Below, in pieces: positions 15,334 through 22,600 of a stretch of 28,676 nucleotides of DNA. How positions within the stretch are numbered: position 1 is the stretch's first letter; every line of letters starts with the position of its first letter. Below the pieces are notes generated by a model. The model searched no databases, had not been told where the DNA came from, and saw nothing but the letters and a program-made list of their open reading frames with translations. A program made the translations under genes and the position numbers. The stretch is from Actinomycetes bacterium (lineage in GTDB: Bacteria > Actinomycetota > Actinomycetes > Streptosporangiales > Streptosporangiaceae): assembly GCA_025964635.1 (NCBI GenBank), contig JAOPYP010000636.1:1-28676 (forward strand), given 5' to 3'.

Positions 15334-15866
15334 TCCCCGACACCCTGACCCGGCAGGCTGAGGAACTGGGCGTCACCCTGCACCCGGGGAGGCAGGAACT
15401 CGTCGGCGAGCTTGAACCACTCTGGCTGGCGCTGTTCGACCACCACCTGTCCACCGGCGCCGCAGGCCTGCCGGTGATACCGCGGTCCGAGTCGTGGCCG
15501 CGCCGGCGAGCCCTCTACGGGCAGTTGCTGCGCGGCCCGGAGGCTTTCGTCGTCCTGGCCCGGCGCCGGTCGGCCGCGGTCGGCTATGCCCTCGCTCACA
15601 TCCACATGGGGCCCGACGACACGTGGGCCACCGGGGAGCGGATCGGCGAGGTGGAGTCTCTCGCCGTGCTTCCCCAGGAGCGCGGGCGCGGGGTCGGGAC
15701 CTTGCTGCTGGACTGCGCGGAGGCCATCCTGGAGCACCACGGCGCGCGAGACGTCGTGATAGGTGTGCTGGCCGGCAACGACGGTGCCCGGCGGTTCTAC
15801 GAGCGCCGGGGTATGACCCCGGCCGTCATCAAGATGATGCGCATCGGCCCGAAACCGGCCGGCTAA
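15330..15866 (+). CDS. GNAT family N-acetyltransferase
   Basis: The product is 178 residues from the GTG at 15330, which overlaps the preceding stop as GTGA. A GTG at 15312 would add six residues. Strand-helix elements of a GNAT domain are present: PLWLALFDHHLS early, FVVLARRRSAAVGYALAHIH, then the acetyl-CoA-binding motif A EVESLAVLPQERGRGVGTLLL and motif B VIGVLAGNDGARRFYERRGM. The motif ERGRGVG holds the pyrophosphate-binding turn. Family members acetylate amines on proteins or small molecules, and the acceptor here is unknown. It is coupled to the hypothetical gene upstream, which may be its partner or substrate. Confidence 0.88.
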   Translation: MIPDTLTRQAEELGVTLHPGRQELVGELEPLWLALFDHHLSTGAAGLPVIPRSESWPRRRALYGQLLRGPEAFVVLARRRSAAVGYALAHIHMGPDDTWATGERIGEVESLAVLPQERGRGVGTLLLDCAEAILEHHGARDVVIGVLAGNDGARRFYERRGMTPAVIKMMRIGPKPAG

Positions 15867-15904
15867 GCCTGGGCCACGACCAGCAACTGACGGCCGTCCT
15901 GCCC

Positions 15905-15940
15905 TTGACGAATCATATGAACGTTCTTTTAATTCGTTCA
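15905..15940 (+). promoter_or_regulatory. Promoter of the TetR-ferredoxin-P450 operon, predicted leaderless
   Basis: TTGACG (15905-15910) and TTTAAT (15928-15933) are separated by exactly 17 bp, matching the housekeeping sigma consensus. Seven bases beyond the -10 is the A of the ATG at 15940, so the transcript is expected to begin with the start codon. Leaderless messages are common in actinobacteria. No ribosome site precedes the ATG, in agreement. Confidence 0.75.
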
Positions 15941-15941
15941 T
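15917..15941. promoter_or_regulatory. Probable TetR operator
   Basis: ATGAACG (15917-15923) and CGTTCAT (15935-15941) are perfect inverted arms 11 bp apart, and GAACGTTC within the left half is itself a palindrome. The repeat covers the -10 box and the start codon of the TetR gene. A repressor bound here would block RNA polymerase, so autoregulation of the operon is the simple reading. Confidence 0.7.
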
Positions 15942-16578
15942 GGGCCGCATTGCGGGTGTCACCGGCGCCGAGACCCGTGAGCGCCTGCTGCGCGCGGCCG
16001 CCGACGTGTTCGCCGCCCGGGGGTTCGACGGCACCCGGGTGGCCGGCATCGCCGCGGCCGCGGGTGTGAGCAACGGCGCGCTCTACGCGCACTTCGCCTC
16101 CAAAGCGGATCTGCTCGTGGACGCCCTGCGCACGCACGGACGGGGGCTGCTCGCCGACGTGTTCGCCGCTGAGCCCGACCTGCCGGTCACCGACCTGCTT
16201 GTCCTCATCGGCCGGCGGCTGGCCCGCCGTCGCGACGCCCGCGGCTACCTGACGGTCGAGGCACTGGTGGCGGCGCGGCGGGACGAGGACGTCGCCCGGC
16301 CGATGCGCGACTACGTTGGTGAACGTGCCGACTGGCTCGCCGGGCTCATGCGGGTGGCCCAGGCCGGCGGCGACGTGGACCCGGCGCTGTCACCGGACGC
16401 GCTCGCCCACTTCTGCCTCCTGCTCGCCATGGGCAGTGCGCTCATCACACCGGACCTGCACGCGGTCAGCGAGGAAGAGTGGGCCGCCCTCCTGACCCGG
16501 GTCGTAGCCGCCCTCGGCCCAGCCGCACCCGGCCCAGCCGCACCCGGCCTCACCGCACAGACGGGGGCAGCACCGTGA
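15940..16578 (+). CDS. TetR/AcrR family regulator of the P450 operon
   Basis: The product is 212 residues, normal for TetR repressors. Residues about 9-56 are the DNA-binding domain: TRERLLRAAADVFAARGFDG, then VAGIAAAAGVSNGALYAHFASKADLL with the recognition helix. The rest is the helical ligand-binding domain. The ATG at 15940 lies in the predicted operator and at the predicted transcription start. The last 25 residues are Pro/Ala-rich and come partly from a 15-bp duplication. The stop overlaps the GTG of the ferredoxin gene. Being first in a ferredoxin-P450 operon, it most likely senses the P450 substrate or product and represses its own operon. Confidence 0.9.
   Translation: MGRIAGVTGAETRERLLRAAADVFAARGFDGTRVAGIAAAAGVSNGALYAHFASKADLLVDALRTHGRGLLADVFAAEPDLPVTDLLVLIGRRLARRRDARGYLTVEALVAARRDEDVARPMRDYVGERADWLAGLMRVAQAGGDVDPALSPDALAHFCLLLAMGSALITPDLHAVSEEEWAALLTRVVAALGPAAPGPAAPGLTAQTGAAP
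16516..16545. repeat. 15-bp tandem duplication inside the TetR gene
   Basis: GGCCCAGCCGCACCC occurs twice back to back, followed by a degenerate third partial copy. It adds GPAAP repeats to the protein tail in frame, so the change is harmless to translation of the coupled ferredoxin. Confidence 0.85.
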
Positions 16579-16775
16579 ACGTACAGATCGACTCCGAGTG
16601 CTGCCAGGGGCACGGCCGCTGCTACGACATCGCCCCGGGCTTGTTCGGCGAGGACGGCGAGGGCTACGGGAGGGTCCTGGGCGACGGCCTCGTGCCGGCG
16701 GGCGAGGAGCGCGAGGCCCGCCTCGCGGCGGCGAACTGCCCGGAGCGGGCGGTCACCCTGACTGAGGGGGCATGA
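16575..16775 (+). CDS. [3Fe-4S] ferredoxin, P450 redox partner
   Basis: The product is 66 residues from a GTG overlapping the TetR stop (GTGA). The cluster motif is C10-QGHGR-C16, with histidine at the position that would be the fourth ligand in a [4Fe-4S] protein, and C55 in NCPERA completes the three ligands. This CxxHxxC...CP pattern is that of actinobacterial single-cluster ferredoxins that pass electrons to cytochromes P450. The acidic surface segment (FGEDGEGYG) is also typical. The P450 gene starts 1 nt after the stop. No ferredoxin reductase is encoded nearby, so a reductase elsewhere in the genome must supply electrons. Confidence 0.93.
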   Translation: MNVQIDSECCQGHGRCYDIAPGLFGEDGEGYGRVLGDGLVPAGEEREARLAAANCPERAVTLTEGA

Positions 16776-16776
16776 C

Positions 16777-18048
16777 ATGACCGTCGATGATCGCTTCAGC
16801 CCGGCCTCGCGGGAGCCCGGCGACGATCAGCCTCCCGGGACGCGCAACGAGATCATCACCGGCCCGGTCTCCGACTGGGCCACCGACTTCTCCCACCTCG
16901 AGCCGGAGTGGTCCGCCGATCCCTACCCCATCCAGGACGACCTGCGGCAGCGTTGCCCCATCGCGCGCACCGAGCGGTTCGGCGGCGCATGGCTGCCGAC
17001 CCGCTATGAGGACGTCGCGGCGATCGCTTACGACACTGAGCGCTTTTCCTCGCGGTCGATCATCCTGAGCAACTTCCGGCCGCCCCGGGAACTGGCGCCG
17101 ATCGGCGGCTCACCGCCCATCTCCTCCGACCCGCCGTTCCACCACGACGCGCGCAAGCTGCTGCTCCCCGCGTTCACCAGGGCCGCGGTCGAGAGGCAGG
17201 AACCGGCGACGAGGGCGTTCTGCCAGTCACTCATCGATGCGTTCGACGGGCGGGACGTCGTCGACGCCGCCTATGACTACGCGCAGCACATCCCGATGCG
17301 GGTCATCGCCGACATGCTCGGCTTCCCGTCGGAGGACGGACCGCGGTTCCGTGAGTTCGTCGAGAATCTTCTCGAAGGCATCAACCTGCCGCCCGACGAG
17401 CGCATCGAGCGGGTGAGCAGGCTGTTCGACTACCTCTTCGCGCAGGTCAGTGACCACCTTGAGCACCCGCGTGCGGACCTGACCACCTACCTGATCAACG
17501 CGGAGCTCTACGGGGCCAAGCTCGATCCGTCCCACGTCGTCGGCACGATGGCCCTGCTCCTCATCGCCGGCATCGACACGACCTGGAGCGCGATCGGCGC
17601 GTCCCTGTGGCATCTCGCCAGGACCCCGGCGGACCGCGAGCGGCTCGTCGCCGAGCCGGCGCTGCTGCCGACGGCGATGGAGGAGTTCCTCCGCGCCTTC
17701 GCGCCCGTCACCATGGCGCGGCTCGTGCGGGACGACATGCACTGGCACGGCGTGGACATGAAGGCCGACGACTGGATCCTGCTGTCCTTCCCGGCCGCCA
17801 ACCGTGACCCTGCGCAGTTCGACCGGGCCGGTGCGGTGGTCATCGACCGGGAAGCCAACCGGCACGCGGCGTTCGGCCTGGGTATCCACCGCTGCGTGGG
17901 CTCGCACCTGGCCCGGATGGAACTCCGGGTCGCGCTCGAAGTCTGGCTCGAGCGGATCCCGGCGTTCACCCTCCAGGACCCCTCAGCTGTGACCTGGGCC
18001 GCAGGCCAGATCCGCGGACCGCGCCACCTCCCGCTCCGCATCCGCTGA
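16777..18048 (+). CDS. Cytochrome P450
   Basis: The product is 423 residues, usual for a soluble bacterial P450, with no membrane anchor. The oxygen-activating I-helix motif is AGIDTTW (264-270), ExxR is E303-F-L-R306, and the heme loop is FGLGIHRCVG (366-375) with C373 as the iron ligand. The C-helix region is DPPFHHDARKLLLPAFT. All catalytic signatures are intact. P450s of this class insert oxygen into a bound organic substrate using electrons from a ferredoxin. The substrate cannot be read from the sequence, and there are no biosynthetic genes next to it, so a degradative or xenobiotic role is as likely as a tailoring one. It is the last gene of the TetR-ferredoxin-P450 operon. Confidence 0.95.
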   Translation: MTVDDRFSPASREPGDDQPPGTRNEIITGPVSDWATDFSHLEPEWSADPYPIQDDLRQRCPIARTERFGGAWLPTRYEDVAAIAYDTERFSSRSIILSNFRPPRELAPIGGSPPISSDPPFHHDARKLLLPAFTRAAVERQEPATRAFCQSLIDAFDGRDVVDAAYDYAQHIPMRVIADMLGFPSEDGPRFREFVENLLEGINLPPDERIERVSRLFDYLFAQVSDHLEHPRADLTTYLINAELYGAKLDPSHVVGTMALLLIAGIDTTWSAIGASLWHLARTPADRERLVAEPALLPTAMEEFLRAFAPVTMARLVRDDMHWHGVDMKADDWILLSFPAANRDPAQFDRAGAVVIDREANRHAAFGLGIHRCVGSHLARMELRVALEVWLERIPAFTLQDPSAVTWAAGQIRGPRHLPLRIR

Positions 18049-18081
18049 CCGCAGGCCCGCCCGTCCTGCCGCGCGGCGTCT

Positions 18082-19677
18082 CTACCCGCCCCCGCGGATC
18101 CTGGCCACGGCCGCGGTGGCCGCCCGGACGGTCAGGCTGATGGGCGCCCCGGGCTCGGCGGGCAGGGGGCTCCACTCCCCCTCCCAGGGGGCGTCACCGG
18201 TGATCGCGGCCCCGCCGAGCGTGGCCGTCTCCCCCGTGGCGTCCCCCGGCTTCCCGCCTGCGAGCGTCATGACGTCCGCGCCCGGCCGCCCCGGACCGGG
18301 CGGGCCGATGGTGACGGCCGCGTCCGCGGCCTCCGCTCCGTGGGTCTTGTTGATGATCGTCACGTAGTCCTCGCCGGCGCCGCTGACCCAGTACGCGGTC
18401 AGGTTGATGCCGCCGGGGTTCCCGATCTCGGCCGGCCTGACCTGCCCGGCCGAGCCCAGGGAGAACGCCGTGATGCCGTATCCCTTCGGGGTGATCGCGT
18501 AGCGCCCGGGGGCGGCCGGGTCCGGCACGATCGTGTCGGTGTCGAGCCACTGCTTGTTGTGGAAGTTCACGCCCCCGGCGCCGTGCGCGGCCCACCAGTG
18601 CAGGAAATCCAGCGTCCACAGCGCCGAGGCGAACCCGTTGCTGGCGCCCGGCACGCCGCCGAGGTAGTCGTTCGCCTCGGTGAGCCGGTAGCGCAGCCCC
18701 GCGGCGGCCACCGCGGCGAGGTGGTTCTCGTAGAACCACGGATAGGGGGTGTACGTGGTTCCCCGGGGCTGCGATCCGGCCGCGGTGCCGTGCACCCATT
18801 CGGGTGACAGCATGTTGGTGATGGCCTGCTGGGCGCTGGTCTTCCCCGGGTCGCCCCCCACGTAATAGTGCTGCGTGATGTCCGCGATCCGGCCGGAGTC
18901 CCGCTCGTCGCCGGCGAACCGCTCCGACCACGACACGCCCTGGTCAGGGTCGGGCGTCCAGGTCATCGCGCTGTAGGCCCCGGTGTCCGGGCCAGCCAGC
19001 GGCGCCCCGGGCGCCGCCTCCCGGACCGCGTCGGCGAAGCGGTGCCAGGTGGCCAGGAACGACGCGTAGGCGCTGCCCGGCACCCCCGAGACCTCCTCGT
19101 AGATCGCCGTGTCCCGGGGGCGGCCGGCGTAGGAGTGGAAGTCATGCCAGTCCGGCTCGTTCCCGATGGCGAAGCTGGCCAGGTTGTCCCGGTAGCGGCG
19201 CCAGATGTACCCGGCGGCCGCAGCGTTCACTGATTCCAGGTCGGGAACCGGATCCGCGGCCGGGTTGAGCAGGCGGAACGTGTAGATGACTTGCGTACCG
19301 GCCCCGGCGGCAAAGGCAAACAGGTTGTCTATGCCGGTAAAACCATCGCGGCCGGTGCCGGCCGGAAGGCGCTGATCCACCGAGCCGCCGCCGATCCGGA
19401 GGTTGCGCAGGCCCAGCGTGCGGAACAGGGTGACGAGCGAGTCGTTCGCCGGGCTGAACAGGTAGCCCGCCACGCCGGCGTTGCCCGGATTGAGCGGTCC
19501 CCGCTCGAAACTCAGTCCCGCGAAGTCATCGGGGATCACCGGCCCCGCAGGCCCAGCCGCGATCGTGATCGTCACGGGCGAGGGACCCGCCCCGGCGCGC
19601 TGCGGCCCGGCATCACGGTCACGGCGCCCGGCGTGCAGCAGCCGGGCGGCCCAGTGCGGGGGCGGGGACGGCGCCAC
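18082..19677 (-). CDS. Glycoside hydrolase, GH79-like (beta-glucuronidase/heparanase group)
   Basis: The frame gives up to 531 residues from a GTG at 19677. The recognisable protein starts at about residue 34 (VTITIAAGPAGPVIPDDFAG). The barrel shows LRIGGGSVDQRL, the acid/base glutamate E174 in FAIGNEPDWHDFHSY, and the probable nucleophile E334 in RYRLTEANDYLGG. A C-terminal beta domain (about 395-531) with AYWVSGAGEDYVTIINKT matches the sandwich found in GH79 enzymes. These cut uronic-acid or related sugars from glycans and are usually secreted. Here the first 33 residues are polar and Arg-rich, with no signal peptide, and no start upstream in this frame gives one. The 5' end may be damaged. 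A GH39 or GH30 relation is the main alternative. Confidence 0.8.
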   Translation of the reverse strand: MAPSPPPHWAARLLHAGRRDRDAGPQRAGAGPSPVTITIAAGPAGPVIPDDFAGLSFERGPLNPGNAGVAGYLFSPANDSLVTLFRTLGLRNLRIGGGSVDQRLPAGTGRDGFTGIDNLFAFAAGAGTQVIYTFRLLNPAADPVPDLESVNAAAAGYIWRRYRDNLASFAIGNEPDWHDFHSYAGRPRDTAIYEEVSGVPGSAYASFLATWHRFADAVREAAPGAPLAGPDTGAYSAMTWTPDPDQGVSWSERFAGDERDSGRIADITQHYYVGGDPGKTSAQQAITNMLSPEWVHGTAAGSQPRGTTYTPYPWFYENHLAAVAAAGLRYRLTEANDYLGGVPGASNGFASALWTLDFLHWWAAHGAGGVNFHNKQWLDTDTIVPDPAAPGRYAITPKGYGITAFSLGSAGQVRPAEIGNPGGINLTAYWVSGAGEDYVTIINKTHGAEAADAAVTIGPPGPGRPGADVMTLAGGKPGDATGETATLGGAAITGDAPWEGEWSPLPAEPGAPISLTVRAATAAVARIRGGG

Positions 19678-19850
19678 CTCAGCCCCGCCGCACCGGGGGC
19701 GGCGGCCCGCCGCGGCCCGCCATGAGCAGCATGACCGGGTGATGCCCCGTCACCGGAGCGGCCTAACCGCCGGTCCCCGGGCGGCGTGGCGACGCACCGG
19801 CGCGCGATCATCACCCTTCTCCGGAAACGGTCAGGGACCCGGGCCGGCGG

Positions 19851-20732
19851 TCACGTTCTCAGCAGGGCGGCGAGCTGCCGGGCGTTGGTCTGGGCGTAGT
19901 CGCGGTAGCAGTTGTTGAACAGCACGTGGGTCTGCCGGGCGCCCGCGGCCAGATCGCCGATCTTAGGAGCCCATTCCTCCAGCTCGTCCTCGGTGTAGCG
20001 GTAGCCGAAGCGCTCGTGGATGTCCTTGCTCTCCCACTTCTCCGAGTGGCCGTGCAGGCGGACCACGGCCAGATCGGGGTCGGTCGCGGCGAGCACCGGG
20101 GGGATCGAGTCCCGGTGGCCCTGCGGCATGTCCACGCACACGTACGCCAGCCGATGCGAAGCGAGGAAATCCAGGGTCTCCGCCTGGTTGCCCGGCGTCA
20201 TCCAGGTGAGGTTGCGGAACTCCACGCAGACCCGCCGCGGCGCGGCCCGCTGGGCACAGGCCACGATGTAGTCCTTGCGGGCGCGGCCGATGGGGAACCA
20301 GAACGGGAACTGCAGCAGGATCGCCCCCAGCTTCCCGGCCTGGCGCAGCGGCTCGAGCGCCGACAGGAACCGCTCCCACGCCTGGTCGGTGACCGCCGGC
20401 TCGAGGTCCTTCAGGTAGACCCGTTCCTTCCCGGTCTTCTCCGCCGCCGGGCGCAGGTCGGCAGGCAGCGCCGCCACCCGGGTGGGGTGCTGGGTGAACA
20501 GGCTGAACGCCTTGACGTTGAAGACGAACCCGTCCGGGGTCCGCGTGGCCCAGGCCGCGGCGGTCTGCTCGGCGGGCAGCGCGTAGTAGGTCGCGTCCAC
20601 CTCGACCAGGCCGAACTGCCGCGCGTAGTACCGCAGCCGCTTCTCCGGCGTGTCCGCCTCCGGCGGATACCAGCCGGAGTCGATCAGCGTCCGATCCGTC
20701 CACGACGCCGTGCCTACCCGGACCTCGCCCAT
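19851..20732 (-). CDS. DUF72 (YecE-like) family protein
   Basis: The product is 293 residues from the ATG at 20732, which opens directly into the conserved start GEVRVGTASWTDRTL. Further family marks are EVDATYYALP, FVFNVKAFSLFTQHP, ILLQFPFWFP, VEFRNLTWM, and AVVRLHGHSEKW near the C-terminal third. DUF72 proteins are TIM-barrel proteins of unknown reaction, sometimes near DNA-repair or sugar genes. This is a soluble cytoplasmic protein. It lies 173 bp upstream of the GH79-like gene on the same strand and is divergent from the sedolisin gene, so the 187 bp before it must hold two promoters. Confidence 0.92.
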   Translation of the reverse strand: MGEVRVGTASWTDRTLIDSGWYPPEADTPEKRLRYYARQFGLVEVDATYYALPAEQTAAAWATRTPDGFVFNVKAFSLFTQHPTRVAALPADLRPAAEKTGKERVYLKDLEPAVTDQAWERFLSALEPLRQAGKLGAILLQFPFWFPIGRARKDYIVACAQRAAPRRVCVEFRNLTWMTPGNQAETLDFLASHRLAYVCVDMPQGHRDSIPPVLAATDPDLAVVRLHGHSEKWESKDIHERFGYRYTEDELEEWAPKIGDLAAGARQTHVLFNNCYRDYAQTNARQLAALLRT

Positions 20733-20919
20733 ACCCGCAGCATAAGAACCCGCCATCCTGACGCGCACTCCCCGGCTACCCGGACCTGCTACGCGAATGA
20801 GGGATACCGGTCCCGGGCCCGGCGGCCTACGCTGCGGACGGACCGGCATGTGCCCCCAGGTACTGGTCATCCGGTCTCCGGCGGCACGAGCAGACCGTTA
20901 GTGAGGAGAGGTGCCAGCG

Positions 20920-22596
20920 GTGGCGGCAAGGACAGCCTGGCTCGCGGGTGTGGCCCTGGCCCTGCTCAGTGCCGCCGGCCTGGTCACAGCGCTCTCGCCG
21001 GCCTTCACGCACGCATCTAACGGTCCGTCCGCGGCGGCCGCTCCCGCAGCCGCGATGACTGGCCCGGCCGCTCCCGCCACCCGGCTGGGCGGATGGGCCA
21101 CGCTGCTGCGCGGCGCGCACGACCTGGGTCCCAGCCGCGCCGCCACCACCCAGGTGCTCGTGGCGCTGCGCGCGGCCCGGCGGCCGTCGTCGCTGCTGAG
21201 CTGGGCGGCCCGGGCGGGGCTGCGGGCCACCTGGTTCGCGGGCCAGCCGACGGCGATGCTCGCGGCGCCCCCCGCCGTGCTCGGGCACGCCCTCGGGGTC
21301 CGCATCGACGACTTCCGGCTGCCCGGGTACGGCGTGTTCTACGCGTCCCGGGGCAGCGGGCACGTGCCGGCGCCGGTGAACGGCCAGGTCACCGGCATCG
21401 GCCGCATCACGTCCCTCGGCCAGGTTCATCCCGGCGGAGCCCCGGCCGGGCCGTCCGTGGGGGGCCTGGGGCCCGGGGGCTTCGTGAGGACGTACGACGT
21501 CCGGCCGCTGTGGAACCGGGGAGACCTGGGGCAGGGCCAGACCATCGTGCTGTTCGAGGTGGACGGGTACTCCCCCAGTGACCTGGCGGCCTACGCGGCC
21601 CGGTTCGGGCTGCCCGCCTTCGCCAGCCCGCTGCCGCACATCGGCCCGACGAACGGGAAGGTGCTCGGCGAAAGCAACATGGACATCGAGGTGGCGCACG
21701 CGATCGCGCCCGGCGCGAACCTGGTCTACGTGAACCTGGCCGCCTTCGGAGGCCGTCACTCCTCGCCCGCGGCGCAGTTCCAGCAGGCCTTCTCGACCGT
21801 GGCCCGGCAGTACCCCGGGGCGATCTGGAGCATCAGCCTGGGCCAGTGCGAGGCCGTCTTCTCGCCGACCGACGCGGCCGCCGCGAACAGCGCCGTCCGC
21901 GCCGCGGAGCAGGCGGGCACGACAGCCTTCGCGGCCAGCGGGGATTCCGGCGGGCTCGAGTGCCTCGGCTTCCACACCCGCGATCCGCGGCTCCCGGCGG
22001 CGGGCATCTCCTTTCCCGGGGACCTCCCGCAAGTGACCAGCGTCGGCGGCACCGCACTGCAGCTGACCACGGCGGGACGGCTGCTGGGCCAGGCGGCCTG
22101 GACGGAGCCGCTGCTGTCCCAGGGCTCGACCGGCGGCCAGTCCATCCTGTTCAGCCAGCCGTCGTGGCAGCAGGGTCCCGGGGTGGTCAGCTCCTTGTCC
22201 AGCGGTTCGCTGTGCGGGCAGCCGTCCGGGCGGTACTGCCGCGAGGTCCCCGATGTGGCCGCGGATGCCGCGCCGTCCAGTGGCGCCGCGGTCCTCCTCA
22301 AAGGACGGTGGGTCAGCGAGGGCGGCACCTCACTGGCGACGCCGGTGTGGGCCGCGCTCACGGCCCTCATCGACCAGTACCTCCGCAGCCAGGGCGACAA
22401 CCCGGTCGGGTTCGCCAACCCGCTGCTGTACCGGCTGGCCAGCCGGCCGCCGCCGCTGGCCGGGATACGCGACGTGACCGTGGGCACGAACGACTTCTTC
22501 CCGGCGGGCCCCGGGTACGACATGGTCACCGGGCTCGGGTCGCCCGATGCGTGGAACCTGGCCCGGGATCTCGCGTCGCTGACCGGACGGCGGTGA
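20920..22596 (+). CDS. Secreted sedolisin (S53) family peptidase
   Basis: The GTG at 20920 is preferred, with GGAGAGG 8 nt upstream, giving 558 residues. A GTG at 20911 would add three. A signal peptide (hydrophobic core AWLAGVALALLSAAGLVTAL) leads to a propeptide (about 55-185) with LGGWATLLRGAHDL and LGHALGVRIDDFRLPGYGVFYA, then the catalytic domain. The Ser-Glu-Asp set is complete: E251 and D255 in ESNMDIEVAHAIAP, the oxyanion aspartate D342 in ASGDSGG, and S471 in GGTSLATPVW. RDVTVGTN and GYDMVTGLGSP supply the C-terminal calcium site. Sedolisins are acid-acting endopeptidases or tripeptidyl peptidases that self-activate outside the cell. It is followed after 4 nt by a zinc-ribbon membrane protein gene. 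Confidence 0.93.
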   Translation: MAARTAWLAGVALALLSAAGLVTALSPAFTHASNGPSAAAAPAAAMTGPAAPATRLGGWATLLRGAHDLGPSRAATTQVLVALRAARRPSSLLSWAARAGLRATWFAGQPTAMLAAPPAVLGHALGVRIDDFRLPGYGVFYASRGSGHVPAPVNGQVTGIGRITSLGQVHPGGAPAGPSVGGLGPGGFVRTYDVRPLWNRGDLGQGQTIVLFEVDGYSPSDLAAYAARFGLPAFASPLPHIGPTNGKVLGESNMDIEVAHAIAPGANLVYVNLAAFGGRHSSPAAQFQQAFSTVARQYPGAIWSISLGQCEAVFSPTDAAAANSAVRAAEQAGTTAFAASGDSGGLECLGFHTRDPRLPAAGISFPGDLPQVTSVGGTALQLTTAGRLLGQAAWTEPLLSQGSTGGQSILFSQPSWQQGPGVVSSLSSGSLCGQPSGRYCREVPDVAADAAPSSGAAVLLKGRWVSEGGTSLATPVWAALTALIDQYLRSQGDNPVGFANPLLYRLASRPPPLAGIRDVTVGTNDFFPAGPGYDMVTGLGSPDAWNLARDLASLTGRR

Positions 22597-22600
22597 TCCG

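Noticed and set aside
20827..22032. 401-codon minus-strand ORF
   Set aside because: It lies opposite the sedolisin gene, whose catalytic motifs are complete. The antisense product is Arg/Gly-rich with no motif.
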